Of a DNA stretch of 64,000 nt, positions 1-8,940 are shown piece by piece (positions within the stretch are counted from its first letter, which is position 1; the number at the start of each line of letters is the position of its first letter). The stretch is from contig NZ_SMKO01000010.1 in assembly GCF_004348685.1 (NCBI RefSeq), forward strand, positions 54,991-118,990, in the 5' to 3' direction. The notes under the pieces are model-generated. The model was not told where the DNA came from. It did no database searches and saw only the letters and a program-made list of their open reading frames with translations. This DNA comes from Nonomuraea deserti. Lineage in GTDB: Bacteria; Actinomycetota; Actinomycetes; Streptosporangiales; Streptosporangiaceae. The position numbers and the translations under genes are program-made.

Positions 1-28
1 TTGACTCCTCTGTAGCGATCATTACTCT
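1..28 (+). promoter_or_regulatory. possible promoter of the C45/ABC operon
   Basis: TTGACT at 1-6 and TACTCT at 23-28 are separated by 16 bases, which fits a weak sigma-70-type promoter about 75 bases before the TTG start. The window edge prevents checking the upstream context, and the match is weak. Confidence 0.3.
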
Positions 29-103
29 GTCTTGGAAACGACCGCTACAGACTCGCCGCCTCCTGAAATGAACGTTACAGGCCGGTCGGTCCAAGGAGCA
101 CCA

Positions 104-1237
104 TTGAGCCTCACTTCCCTGCCCCTCGTCGAGATCTCCGGCGCTCCGCGCGAGCGGGGACGCCAGTACGGCGAGCAGGCCCGTGATCGCGTCCAGCGTG
201 CGATGACCTACTACGCCGAGGCGTTCGGGCACTCCAGCGGACTGACATGGGAGCAGGTCGTGCAGCGCGCGGCCCGCTGGGTGGAGCCGAGCAGGGCGTT
301 CGCGCCGGACCTGGTCGAGGAGATGGAGGGCATCGCCGAGGGCGCGGGGGTCGACTTCCTCGACGTCCTGGCGCTCAACGCGCGCGGCGAGATCATCTAC
401 GACACCACGTTCAGTTCCATGGAGCCCGACGGCTGCACGTCGTTCGCGCTGATGGGCGAGGCCGCGGGCGACGGCCACGTCTACGCGGGCCAGAACTGGG
501 ACTGGCGCGACGGGGTGTCCGGCACGCTGATGGTGCTCAGGGTGGTCCAGCCGGGCAAGCCGACGGTGATCATGCACGTGGAGGCGGGGCAGGTCGGGCG
601 GCAGGGGGCCAACTCGGCGGGCATCGCGCTCAACGCCAACGGGCTCGGGGGGCGCTTCGACGACTCGGTGGGCGTGCCGCAGACGCTGATCAGGCGCAGG
701 GTGCTCGACAGCGACAACCTCAACGCCGCGCTGGAGGCGCTGACCAAGCCGCGGGCCCACATCGCGAGCAACGCGCTCGTCACCCATCGCGAGGGCTTCG
801 CGATCGACCTGGAAACCACCCCGGGAGCGGTCGGCTGGATGTACCCGACCGACGGGCTGCTCGTCCACGGCAACCACTACCAGGCGTTCGTGCCGCCGCA
901 ACTGGCCGCCTCCTACCGGCCGGGCTCGGCCGACTCGCTGTTCCGGGTGCCGAGAGCCGAAGGCGGGCTGCGGGCCGTGGCCGAGGCGTCCGGCACCGAC
1001 GAGGCACGCAAGCGCATCAGGCTCGCCATGTCCGACCACCTCGGCTACCCCGAATCCCTCTGCACCCACCCCGACCCCGCCCAGCCCGCCGTGAGACGGT
1101 GGGCGACCCTGCTGTCGAGCTGTGTCGACCTCACCACCGGCGACTACCTGATCGCGGCGGGCACGCCCTGCGACCACGAGTACGAGCGCGTGCCCTGGAA
1201 CCTCTACGACGGACCGCATGGAGAAGTGACCCCGTGA
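104..1237 (+). CDS. C45-type Ntn-hydrolase (acyltransferase/peptidase)
   Basis: Resembles the C45 family (isopenicillin-N acyltransferase type), Ntn hydrolases that self-cleave before a Cys and then hydrolyse or transfer amide-linked acyl groups. I see the DGCTSF cleavage motif, giving Gly110|Cys111 with the start used here, followed by GQNWDW, typical of the family. The start chosen is TTG at 104 because AAGGAG lies at 93-98; the frame is open further upstream (ATG at 68, TTG at 32) without such a site. No signal peptide is evident, so cytoplasmic. Its stop overlaps the start of the binding-protein gene (GTGA), so it is the first gene of a peptide-importer operon; inferred role: processing of an imported N-acyl or peptide-like compound. 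Substrate unknown. Confidence 0.85.
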   Translation: MSLTSLPLVEISGAPRERGRQYGEQARDRVQRAMTYYAEAFGHSSGLTWEQVVQRAARWVEPSRAFAPDLVEEMEGIAEGAGVDFLDVLALNARGEIIYDTTFSSMEPDGCTSFALMGEAAGDGHVYAGQNWDWRDGVSGTLMVLRVVQPGKPTVIMHVEAGQVGRQGANSAGIALNANGLGGRFDDSVGVPQTLIRRRVLDSDNLNAALEALTKPRAHIASNALVTHREGFAIDLETTPGAVGWMYPTDGLLVHGNHYQAFVPPQLAASYRPGSADSLFRVPRAEGGLRAVAEASGTDEARKRIRLAMSDHLGYPESLCTHPDPAQPAVRRWATLLSSCVDLTTGDYLIAAGTPCDHEYERVPWNLYDGPHGEVTP

Positions 1238-2841
1238 AGAAGACGCTCGCCCTCCTAGGGCTCATCGGTCTCACCGCGGCCTGCGGCGGCCCCGCCGCGA
1301 CCACCAAGCCACCCGACCCGGCCAAGCTCACCCTGGTCGACCGCACGGCCAAGGCGGCAGGCCCGCTCGACTCCGCCGTCTGGCTGATCGACGAGGAGCC
1401 GGGCACCCTCGACCTCGACACCGACGGCGGCACCAACAACCGCACGATCATGGCGAACGTCTGCGAGCGCCTCATGCAGACCCAGCCCGACATGACGGTC
1501 AAACCCTGGCTGGCGGAGAAGGCCGAGCGGCCCGACCCCAAGACCATGGTGCTCACGCTGCGCCGGGACGCCACGTTCCACGACGGCTCGCCGGTCACCG
1601 CCGACGACGTCGTGTGGAGCCTCAAGCGGCACGCCGGCGAGGGCATGGACGAGTCCGACGAGTTCGAGGACGTCGACTCCGTCAGCAAGACCGGCGACCA
1701 CGAGGTCACGATCGCGTTCAAGAAGCCCAACTCGCTGTTCGACCAGGCCATCGCGGGCGGCGCCGGCATCGTGCTGAACAAGGAGGCCGTCGAGAAGCAG
1801 GGCGAGGAGTTCGGCACGCCGGGCCACGAGGACGCCTGCAGCGGGCCGTACGAGGTGGCGGAGTGGAAGTCGGGCAGCCACCTCACGATCACCCGCCACG
1901 ACGCGTACTGGAACAAGGACGTCAAGCCGCTCACCAAGAGCATCACCTTCAAGTGGGCCGAGGACACGGCGCTGGTCAACAGCCTGGTCACCGGCGAGGC
2001 GCAGGGGGCCTACCTGTCCGACACGGGGCCCGCGGTCGCGCTGCAGGCCAACCAGGCGGTCACCGTCTCCTACGGCGCCACCACGCGGGTGTACGTGTTG
2101 TTGCCCACCGACCGCGGCGTGATGAAGGACCCGAAGATCCGCCGGGCGATGTCGCTGGCGATCGACCGCGCGGGCATCGCCAAGTCGGGCTTCGCCGGGC
2201 TGGCCAGGCCGTGGAAGGTGCCGGTCGGGGCCGGAGCCTGGTCGTACGAGAAGGAGGCGTTCCAGGCGGCCTACGACCAGTTGCAGGGGGCGCCGGACAA
2301 GCCGCGGCTCGACGAGGCCAAGAAGCTCGTGCAGGAGGCGGGCTCGCCCAAGGAGCCGATCATCGTGGCCACCAACGGCGAGCAGTCCCGCACGGTCATC
2401 GCCAACGCGGTGGTCGACGCGGCGAAGAAGATCGGGCTCACCGCGCAGATCAAGACCGTGCCCGCGTCCGAGTTCGGCAGCTTCTACACCGACGAGTCGC
2501 TGCGCGCCCAGGTCGATCTGGTGCCCGACGACTGGTACATCACCAAGTCCGACCCGATCGGCTTCTACGACAACGGGCTGACCGGCTCGGCGAACAACTG
2601 GGTCAAGTTCAGCTCCCCCGAGTACGACGAGCTCGTGGCCGCGGCGCTGGAGACCACCGACGACGCGGCCCGCGCCAAGGACGTCATCGAGCTGCAGCGC
2701 CGCTTCACCGCCGACATGGTGTGGATCTCGCTGGTCGAGGTGCCCAACGCGGTCGTGCTCGGCGGCAAGGTCACCGGGCCGCCCGCCTCGCAGGTGCACA
2801 TGAGCTACCCGTGGGCGGCCGACCTCGGGGCCAAGGGCTGA
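1234..2841 (+). CDS. ABC transporter substrate-binding lipoprotein (family 5)
   Basis: Extracytoplasmic solute-binding protein of the oligopeptide/dipeptide family (SBP_bac_5), 535 aa, the usual size. A short signal peptide ends in the lipobox LTAAC with Cys17, so it should be a lipoprotein on the outer membrane face. GTG start at 1234 overlaps the stop of the C45 gene by four bases. It is followed by two permeases and two ATPases in coupled order, making a complete importer. Ligand probably a peptide or peptide-like amide, inferred from the family and from the acyltransferase gene in front. Confidence 0.92.
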   Translation: MKKTLALLGLIGLTAACGGPAATTKPPDPAKLTLVDRTAKAAGPLDSAVWLIDEEPGTLDLDTDGGTNNRTIMANVCERLMQTQPDMTVKPWLAEKAERPDPKTMVLTLRRDATFHDGSPVTADDVVWSLKRHAGEGMDESDEFEDVDSVSKTGDHEVTIAFKKPNSLFDQAIAGGAGIVLNKEAVEKQGEEFGTPGHEDACSGPYEVAEWKSGSHLTITRHDAYWNKDVKPLTKSITFKWAEDTALVNSLVTGEAQGAYLSDTGPAVALQANQAVTVSYGATTRVYVLLPTDRGVMKDPKIRRAMSLAIDRAGIAKSGFAGLARPWKVPVGAGAWSYEKEAFQAAYDQLQGAPDKPRLDEAKKLVQEAGSPKEPIIVATNGEQSRTVIANAVVDAAKKIGLTAQIKTVPASEFGSFYTDESLRAQVDLVPDDWYITKSDPIGFYDNGLTGSANNWVKFSSPEYDELVAAALETTDDAARAKDVIELQRRFTADMVWISLVEVPNAVVLGGKVTGPPASQVHMSYPWAADLGAKG

Positions 2842-2844
2842 GCC

Positions 2845-3762
2845 GTGGCGGTCCGCAAGCTGGCCGGGCTGGTCGCCACGCTGCTCGCCACCTCTTTCGT
2901 GATCTTCGGGGCGTCGTACGCGGCGCCCGGTGACCCGGTCACGTTCCTGGCGGGCGGCAAGGAGAACCTGACACCCGAATACCTGGCCGCCATCCGCGCT
3001 CAGTACCACCTGGACGACCCGTTCCTGGTGCAGTACGCGCGGTGGCTGGGCGACGCCGTGACAGGCGACCTCGGGCGCTCGATGCAGTACAACGACCAGG
3101 TCTTCGACCTGATGCTGGCCCGGCTGCCGAGCACGCTCGGGCTGGTGGCGTACGCGTCGGTGTTGTTCGTGGTGTTCGGCGTCGCCCTCGGGGTGCTGGC
3201 GGCGGTCCGCGGCGGCCGCGCCGACTCCGCCGTCGTCGCCGGCACCACGCTGGCCACCTCGGTGCCGTCGTTCGTCACCGCCGCCGTGCTGATCTCGCTG
3301 TTCGGCGTGCAGCTCGGCTGGTTCCCCGTCATGGGCGGCGGGTCGCTGTGGCACCTGACGCTGCCCGCCGTGACGCTCGCGCTGGGCGCGCTGGCCATCA
3401 TCAGCCGGGTGACCAGGCAGGCCATGGTCGAGCAGCGCGAGCTCGACCACGTGACCGTGGCCCGCGCGTCGGGGCTGGCCGAGCGGCTGATCGTCACCAG
3501 GCACGTCCTGCGCGGCGCGCTCGGCCCGATCGTGACCATGTGCGGGCTGGTCACCGCCGGCATGCTGGCGGGCACCGTGGTCGTCGAGACCGCGTTCAGC
3601 CTCAACGGGATCGGCTCGCTCCTGGTCAAGGCGATCAACACGCACGACTTCCCCGTGACCCAGGCGGTGATGTTGTTCATGGTCGCCGCGTACATCGTGG
3701 TGACCACGCTCGTCGAGCTGCTGCAGCCGCTCATCGACCCCAGGGTGAGGAGGCGGGCATGA
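2845..3762 (+). CDS. ABC transporter permease, DppB-like
   Basis: Inner-membrane permease of the DppB/OppB type, 305 aa, with an N-terminal transmembrane helix, a short outside segment and the C-terminal transport domain. The cytoplasmic EAA loop for ATPase contact is seen around DHVTVARASGL. GTG start three bases after the binding-protein stop; its own stop overlaps the next gene by ATGA, so translational coupling is likely. Pairs with the DppC-like permease to form the channel. Confidence 0.9.
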   Translation: MAVRKLAGLVATLLATSFVIFGASYAAPGDPVTFLAGGKENLTPEYLAAIRAQYHLDDPFLVQYARWLGDAVTGDLGRSMQYNDQVFDLMLARLPSTLGLVAYASVLFVVFGVALGVLAAVRGGRADSAVVAGTTLATSVPSFVTAAVLISLFGVQLGWFPVMGGGSLWHLTLPAVTLALGALAIISRVTRQAMVEQRELDHVTVARASGLAERLIVTRHVLRGALGPIVTMCGLVTAGMLAGTVVVETAFSLNGIGSLLVKAINTHDFPVTQAVMLFMVAAYIVVTTLVELLQPLIDPRVRRRA

Positions 3763-4601
3763 CGACCGTCGTCTCCACGCTCTCGCCCGGGCCCGCGCGA
3801 CCCCTCGGCTACTGGCTGGCCGGCGCCTTCCTCGGGCTGGTCGTCGCGGCGGCCCTGCTGGCGCCGGTGGTGGCGCCGTACGAGCCCGACGCGGTCGACT
3901 TCGCCGCCACGCTCGCGCCGATGTCGCCCGGACACCCGCTGGGCGCCGACCAGTCGGGCCGCGACCTGCTCAGCAGGGTCATGTACGGCGCCCGCACCTC
4001 GCTCATCGGCCCGCTGCTGCTGCTCGCCATCGCCTCGGTCCTCGGCGTCGCGCTCGGCACGCTGGCCGCCTGGCACCGCGGCTGGGTCGACACCGTCGTG
4101 GCCAGGCTGACCGACGTCATGTACGCCTTCCCCGGGCTGCTGTTCGTCGTGCTGATCGTGGCCGTGTTCGGCAACGGGATGACCACGGCCGTCATCGCGC
4201 TCGGCCTGGCCTACACGCCGACGATCGCCCGCTACACCAGGAGCGTCGCGCTGGGCGAATGCGCCAAGCCGTACATCGACGCCTACCGGGTGCAGGGCAT
4301 GGGCGGCTTCACGATCTGCGTGCGGCACCTGGTGCCCAACATGGCGCGCTCTATCGTCGGCTACCTGGTCGTGCTGTTCGGGGAGGGACTGATGAGCCTG
4401 GCCACGCTGAGCTTCCTCGGGTTCGGGGCGCAGCCGCCGTCCTCCGACTGGGGGCTGATGGTCAAGGAGGGGCAGCCGGCGATCGTGCAGGGGGCGTTCC
4501 TGCCGGTGCTGGTGCCGGGCGCGGCCATCGCGCTCGTGGTCGTGTCGTTCAACGTGATCGGCGTGCGCCTGGCCGACCGCATGGGCGTGAGGGGGGCGTG
4601 A
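3759..4601 (+). CDS. ABC transporter permease, DppC-like
   Basis: Second channel subunit, 280 aa, of the DppC/OppC type: an N-terminal helix, the motif HPLGADQSGRDLLSR typical of the subfamily, then the five-helix transport domain with an EAA loop near PYIDAYRVQGMG. The ATG at 3759 overlaps the previous stop. The stop TGA overlaps the ATG of the ATPase gene (TGATG), which keeps the stoichiometry coupled. Confidence 0.9.
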   Translation: MTTVVSTLSPGPARPLGYWLAGAFLGLVVAAALLAPVVAPYEPDAVDFAATLAPMSPGHPLGADQSGRDLLSRVMYGARTSLIGPLLLLAIASVLGVALGTLAAWHRGWVDTVVARLTDVMYAFPGLLFVVLIVAVFGNGMTTAVIALGLAYTPTIARYTRSVALGECAKPYIDAYRVQGMGGFTICVRHLVPNMARSIVGYLVVLFGEGLMSLATLSFLGFGAQPPSSDWGLMVKEGQPAIVQGAFLPVLVPGAAIALVVVSFNVIGVRLADRMGVRGA

Positions 4602-5542
4602 TGGTGCTTTCCGTCGAAGGGCTGACGATCGAGGCGGGCGGACGGCGGCCGATCCTCGGCGACGTCTCGCTCACCGTCGGCCGGGGCGAGATCGTGGGCC
4701 TGGTCGGCGAGTCCGGCTCCGGCAAGTCCACTCTCGCCCGCTCGGTGCTGCGCCTGCTGCCCCGGCACTCGACGGTGTCGGGGCGGGTGCTGGTCGCGGG
4801 CGACGACGTGCTCACGATGGAGCCAGGCGCGCTGCGCGACCTGCGCGCCACGCAGGTGTCGATGATCTACCAGGATCCGCGCTCGTCGCTCAACCCGGTC
4901 CGCAGGATCGGCGACTTCCTCACCGAGCGCATGGTGTTCACGCTGGGCCGGCCCAAGGCGGAGGCCCGCGCGCGGGCGCTGGAGCTGCTGGCCGCGGTCG
5001 GCCTGCGCGAGCCCGAACGGCACATGCGGCAGTACCCGCACGAGCTGTCGGGCGGCATGTTGCAGCGCGTGGTCATCGCCGCCGCGCTGGCCGCCGACCC
5101 GGCGCTGCTCCTGGCCGACGAGGCGACCAGCGCGCTCGACGTCACCACCCAGGCCGAGACGCTCGCGCTGCTGCGCCGGGTGCAGGCCGAGAGGGAGCTC
5201 GGCATGTTGTTCATCACCCACGACCTGCACCTGGCCGCCGCCTTCTGCGACCGGGTGCACGTGCTGTACGCGGGCACGCTGGTCGAGTCGCGGCCGGCCA
5301 AGGAACTGTTCGAGGACCCGCGCCACCCGTACACCGCGGGGCTGCTGGCCTGCACGCCCGAGCTCGACGACCCCCGCCCGATCCGCCCGATCCCCGGCCG
5401 GCCGCCCTCGCTGGACGACGCGTTCACCGGCTGCCCCTTCGCGCCCCGGTGCCCGCACGCCACCGGCGCCTGCGAGGAGTGGCGGCCGCGGCCCGTGACC
5501 GTGCCCGGCGGCTCGGCCGCCTGCCGGCTGGTGGAGGTCTGA
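4601..5542 (+). CDS. peptide ABC transporter ATPase, DppD-like
   Basis: Cytoplasmic ATPase subunit, 313 aa. Walker A GESGSGKST at residues 36-44, signature LSGGM instead of the usual LSGGQ, Walker B LLLADEA, and the C-terminal oligopeptide-transporter extension with the Cys pattern GCPFAPRCPHATGAC. Works with the DppF-like ATPase that follows one base later. Met in the signature motif is a small departure but is found in this subfamily. Confidence 0.9.
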   Translation: MVLSVEGLTIEAGGRRPILGDVSLTVGRGEIVGLVGESGSGKSTLARSVLRLLPRHSTVSGRVLVAGDDVLTMEPGALRDLRATQVSMIYQDPRSSLNPVRRIGDFLTERMVFTLGRPKAEARARALELLAAVGLREPERHMRQYPHELSGGMLQRVVIAAALAADPALLLADEATSALDVTTQAETLALLRRVQAERELGMLFITHDLHLAAAFCDRVHVLYAGTLVESRPAKELFEDPRHPYTAGLLACTPELDDPRPIRPIPGRPPSLDDAFTGCPFAPRCPHATGACEEWRPRPVTVPGGSAACRLVEV

Positions 5543-5543
5543 C

Positions 5544-6305
5544 ATGCTCGCCGTACACGCCCTGTGCAAGTCGTTCGACGGCGCGGTGGCCGCCGCCGAC
5601 GTCTCCTTCGAGCTGGCCGCGGGCGGCTCGCTCGGCCTGGTGGGGGAGTCGGGTTCGGGCAAGACCACGATCGCCCGCATGCTCGTCGGCCTGGTCACCC
5701 CCGACTCGGGCACGATCACCGTGGCCGGCAGGGCCCGCACCGTCAGGGAGCGCGGCAGGGCCGCCAGGCTGCGCAGGGCCCGCGAGATCCAGATGGTGTT
5801 CCAGGACCCGTACGTCTCGCTCGATCCCAGGCTCACCGCGGCCGAGTGCCTGCGCACCGCGCTCAGGCTGCACGGCAAGGAGCTCTCACGCGCCGGCGAG
5901 CTGCTCGACCAGGTCGGGCTGGGCGCCCGCGAGGCCGGGGCGCGGCCCCACCAGCTCAGCGGCGGCCAGCGCCAGCGCCTGGCCATCGCCAGAGCCCTGG
6001 CGGTCGAGCCGTCGGTGCTGGTACTGGACGAGGCGGTGGCCGCGCTGGACGTGTCGATCCAGGCGCAGATCCTCGAGCTCCTCGCCCGGGTGCGCCGCGA
6101 CTCGGGCGTCGCCCTGCTGTTCGTCAGCCACGACCTGGCCGTGGTGCGCCACCTCTGCGACGACACGCTCGTCCTGCACCGGGGGGTGGTGGTCGAGCGG
6201 GGGCCGGTCGCGCGGGTGCTGGCCGAGCCCGAGCACCCCTACACCAGGCTGCTGCTCGACTCGGTGCCCCGGCCCGGCTGGGACCCGGCCAAGGCAACCC
6301 GCTGA
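5544..6305 (+). CDS. ABC transporter ATPase, DppF-like (short)
   Basis: Second ATPase of the importer, 253 aa, with Walker A GESGSGKTT, signature LSGGQRQR and Walker B VLVLDEAVAALD. It stops right after the core ATPase fold and lacks the Cys-containing C-terminal extension carried by its partner; shorter DppF-type subunits of this kind are known. Last gene of the operon; the next gene starts 61 bases on under its own control. Confidence 0.9.
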   Translation: MLAVHALCKSFDGAVAAADVSFELAAGGSLGLVGESGSGKTTIARMLVGLVTPDSGTITVAGRARTVRERGRAARLRRAREIQMVFQDPYVSLDPRLTAAECLRTALRLHGKELSRAGELLDQVGLGAREAGARPHQLSGGQRQRLAIARALAVEPSVLVLDEAVAALDVSIQAQILELLARVRRDSGVALLFVSHDLAVVRHLCDDTLVLHRGVVVERGPVARVLAEPEHPYTRLLLDSVPRPGWDPAKATR

Positions 6306-6365
6306 CGATATCCATACGACCGGCCGCGGTTGAGAAGCGCAATCCCCTATGCGATCGTCTGACCC

Positions 6366-7286
6366 ATGGACCAGCTCGCGGCGCTTCTCGACGGCCCGCG
6401 TGCCCGCGGCGCCTTCCTGCTCCGCTCGGTCCTCGCTCCGCCCTGGGCGCTGCGCATCCAGGACGAGGCCCCGCTGTCGGTGATCGCCCAGGTGTCGGGC
6501 GAGTCGTGGATCGCGCTCGACGGGCGCGCACCGGTACGCCTGCCGCCGGGCGAGGTCGCGGTCACCCGCGGGCCGGAGCCGTACACCGTGGCCGACCATC
6601 CCGGCACCGAGCCGCAGGTCGTCATCCACCCCGGCCAGCACTGCGCGACACCCGACGGACGGCCGCTCACCGGGACGATGGACCTGGGCGTGCGCACGTG
6701 GGGCAACGACCCCGACGGCGGCACCGTCCTGCTGACCGGCACCTACAACCTGGAGGGCGCGGTCAGCAGGCGGCTGCTCGAAGCGCTGCCCCGGCTGATC
6801 GTGCAACCTGGCGGCCCGATCATCCCGCTGCTCACCGACGAGATCGTCAAGGACGAGCCCGGCCAGGAGGCCGTGCTCGACCGGCTGCTCGACGTGCTGC
6901 TCATCGCGGTGTTGCGGGCCTGGTTCGCCACCCACGAGGCGCCCGGCTGGTTCCGCGCCATGAGCGACCCGGTGGTGGGCCGGGCCATGCGGATGATGCA
7001 CAACGACCCCGCCCGTCCCTGGACGGTGGCCGCGCTGGCCGCCGAGGTGGGCGTGTCCAGGGCGTCGCTGGCCAGGCGCTTCACCGAGCTGGTCGGCGAG
7101 CCGCCGATGGCCTTCCTCACCGGCTGGCGCCTGGCCCTGGCCGCCGACCTGCTGCGCGAGCCCGACACCACGATCGGCTCGGTCGCCAGGAAGGTCGGTT
7201 ACGGCAGCCCGTTCGCGCTGAGCGCGGCGTTCAAGCGCGTCCACGGCGTCAGCCCGCAGGAACATCGGGCCGGAGCCCTGCTGTGA
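6366..7286 (+). CDS. AraC-family transcriptional regulator with cupin-type sensor
   Basis: 306 aa. The N-terminal half (about residues 1-180) looks like the AraC ligand-binding cupin domain; the C-terminal 100 residues hold two helix-turn-helix units (VAALAAEVGVSRASLARRF and IGSVARKVGYGSPFALSAAF). This layout is that of the cupin_6 AraC regulators often controlling a neighbouring oxidoreductase or permease. The target is not evident: the peptide importer upstream is the nearest candidate. The stop overlaps the next start (GTGA), so the HAD protein is co-translated. Confidence 0.85.
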   Translation: MDQLAALLDGPRARGAFLLRSVLAPPWALRIQDEAPLSVIAQVSGESWIALDGRAPVRLPPGEVAVTRGPEPYTVADHPGTEPQVVIHPGQHCATPDGRPLTGTMDLGVRTWGNDPDGGTVLLTGTYNLEGAVSRRLLEALPRLIVQPGGPIIPLLTDEIVKDEPGQEAVLDRLLDVLLIAVLRAWFATHEAPGWFRAMSDPVVGRAMRMMHNDPARPWTVAALAAEVGVSRASLARRFTELVGEPPMAFLTGWRLALAADLLREPDTTIGSVARKVGYGSPFALSAAFKRVHGVSPQEHRAGALL

Positions 7287-7789
7287 AGCCGCTGCTGCTG
7301 CTCGACGTCGACGGCGTGCTCAACCCGATGGGCCGGCCGACGCCCGACTACCGGCGCTACCGGTGCACGATCGGCGGCGAGGTCTACACCGTGCACCTCA
7401 ACCCCAGGCACGGTCGCAGGCTGCTCGACCTGGCCATCGCCACCGGGTCCGAGCTGGTGTGGGCGACCACGTGGGAGCAGCACGCCAACGACTGGATCGC
7501 GCCCAGGATCGGCCTGCCCTCGCTCCCCGTCATCCCGCTGACCTCCGACCCGCCGAGCGAGCACGGCGAGATGTTCAAGACCCCGCACGTGGCCGCCTAC
7601 GCCGGCCGGCGGCCGTTCGTGTGGTTCGACGACCAGGTGTGGGCAGAGGACGAGGAGTACCTCAGGGTCCGTCAGGGGCTGGCCGACTTCCTGCTCATCC
7701 ACGTGGACCCGATCCGGGGCCTGACCAGCCGGCATCTGGGCATGGCTCAGGAGTGGCTGACCCTTACAGGGTTTTCTCAGGGTTCCTGA
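7283..7789 (+). CDS. HAD-domain protein
   Basis: 168 aa. HAD motif I LLDVDGVLN at the N-terminus, a TTWE motif in the middle and the acidic motif WFDDQ, as in the small HAD domain found in RNA-repair-type proteins and stand-alone actinobacterial proteins. The nucleophile and acid Asp residues are both present (DVDG), so phosphatase or phosphotransfer activity is possible. The GTG start overlaps the AraC stop. A weak hairpin (arms 7785-7792 and 7797-7804) straddles its stop codon. Confidence 0.7.
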   Translation: MKPLLLLDVDGVLNPMGRPTPDYRRYRCTIGGEVYTVHLNPRHGRRLLDLAIATGSELVWATTWEQHANDWIAPRIGLPSLPVIPLTSDPPSEHGEMFKTPHVAAYAGRRPFVWFDDQVWAEDEEYLRVRQGLADFLLIHVDPIRGLTSRHLGMAQEWLTLTGFSQGS

Positions 7790-7851
7790 CGGGAGTCCGT
7801 CGGGCCGGTCGGTCGTTGTACGGGTAGGTCGTAACCACACGGAGGCACAGC

Positions 7852-8043
7852 ATGTACCGCTCAAGAGAGCACAGGATTCTGGCCGGCGTCTGCGGCGGTC
7901 TCGCCGACAAGATGGGCCTTCCTCCCACCCTCGTCCGGATCCTCTGGCTGCTGCTCTCGCTCATCCCGGGGCCGCTCTGGGTGGTCTACGTGGCGATGTG
8001 GATCCTCGTTCCCGAGGAGCCGAAGGGCTACCGGGCGGCTTAG
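7852..8043 (+). CDS. PspC-domain membrane protein
   Basis: 63 aa, essentially a bare PspC domain: [16 protein letters not shown] followed by one hydrophobic segment ending in VPEEPKG. Such small proteins sit in the cytoplasmic membrane and are tied to envelope-stress sensing. A good ribosome site (ACGGAGG) lies just before the ATG. Its 3' end overlaps that of the convergent TetR gene. Confidence 0.85.
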   Translation: MYRSREHRILAGVCGGLADKMGLPPTLVRILWLLLSLIPGPLWVVYVAMWILVPEEPKGYRAA

Positions 8044-8779
8044 GCGCTGACGATCCCGGCTCACTGTCCGTTGCCCGTCTGGACGGTGGGCCGGTGAAAC
8101 CGCCCCGGCCGCGGTCGGGGATCCTCTCGAGGCCGTCGAGTATCAGGTCGAGCCCGAAGCCGAACTCGTCCGCGTACGCGTAGCCCGGCTGAAGGGCGTG
8201 GTCCGCGAGCATCTCGGCGAGGTGCGGATAGACGCCCGCGGGCATCTGCCGGCCGATCGTCTCCGCCACGTCCCCGAGCTCTTCGGGGGTGCTGAACGGC
8301 AGGCTCGACTCCTGCAGGACGAACCCGTAGATGTAGCTGTCGAGGGCGGAGAACGCGTGAGCCGCCATCGCGATCGGGAAGCCCGCCGCGCGCAGAGCGC
8401 CGATCACCGAGTCGTGGTGCCGCAACGTCGAGGGGCCGGGATTGCGCCGCGAGTCCATCAGCCCCAGGGCCCAGGGATGACGCGAGAGCACGTGGCGGGC
8501 GGAGATCGCGCGCCGGCGCATGGCGGTCTTCCAGTCGACATCGCCGGCGGGCAACTCGATCTCGCTGAAGACCAGGTCGACGATTCCGTCGAGAATCTCG
8601 TCCTTGTTGGCCACGTGGTGATAGAGCGACATGGCCTCGACCTTGAGGTGCTCGGCCACCTTGCGCATGGTGACCGAGGCGACGCCCTTCTCGTCGGCCA
8701 CGTGCACGGCGGCTTCCAGGACGCGCTCCTTGCTGAGCGGGGTCCGAGTCGTCCGTGGCCGGCGGGGGCGCGATGGCAT
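7961..8779 (-). CDS. TetR/AcrR-family repressor
   Basis: 272 aa. N-terminal helix-turn-helix ([20 protein letters not shown]) and a C-terminal domain like that of tetracycline-type TetR proteins. It is divergent from the oxidoreductase at 8941, and the intervening region holds two matching inverted repeats, so it very probably represses that gene and itself. The last 50 or so residues are Pro/Arg/Ser-rich and run into the PspC gene on the other strand; the natural stop may have been lost by a late frameshift. Confidence 0.85.
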   Translation of the reverse strand: MPSRPRRPRTTRTPLSKERVLEAAVHVADEKGVASVTMRKVAEHLKVEAMSLYHHVANKDEILDGIVDLVFSEIELPAGDVDWKTAMRRRAISARHVLSRHPWALGLMDSRRNPGPSTLRHHDSVIGALRAAGFPIAMAAHAFSALDSYIYGFVLQESSLPFSTPEELGDVAETIGRQMPAGVYPHLAEMLADHALQPGYAYADEFGFGLDLILDGLERIPDRGRGGFTGPPSRRATDSEPGSSAPKPPGSPSAPRERGSTSPRRPPRAAPG

Positions 8780-8821
8780 GTGCGAATCTCCCGATATTTC
8801 CTGACGTCTTCGACGCCGGGC

Positions 8822-8851
8822 TTGACTGCCTTACGCGCGTAAGGATAGCGT
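8822..8851 (+). promoter_or_regulatory. promoter of the oxidoreductase gene, overlapped by operator
   Basis: TTGACT at 8822-8827 and TAGCGT at 8846-8851 with an 18-base spacer. The spacer contains the perfect palindrome at 8829-8844, so a bound TetR dimer would block RNA polymerase. Confidence 0.55.
8829..8844. promoter_or_regulatory. TetR operator 1
   Basis: Perfect 16-base palindrome CCTTACGCGCGTAAGG between the -35 and -10 boxes. It shares the half-site CTTAC with a second repeat 34 bases further on. Confidence 0.7.
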
Positions 8852-8862
8852 CCGAGCCATAC

Positions 8863-8876
8863 CTTACAGGTGTAAG
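8863..8876. promoter_or_regulatory. TetR operator 2
   Basis: CTTACAGGTGTAAG: arms CTTACA/TGTAAG around GG. Together with operator 1 it gives the consensus CTTAC-N4-GTAAG, centre to centre 33 bases (about three helical turns), fitting two dimers on one DNA face. Confidence 0.65.
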
Positions 8877-8940
8877 AATCCGGGCTCGCGGTTGGGCATC
8901 GTTCTGAGGGCGGCGCCGTACCCGCGGCGAAAGGGAGGTC

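Noticed and set aside
247..2841. Open frame reading from inside the C45 gene into the binding protein
   Set aside because: Only the part from 1234 has a signal peptide and family motifs; the front is an out-of-frame shadow of the C45 gene.
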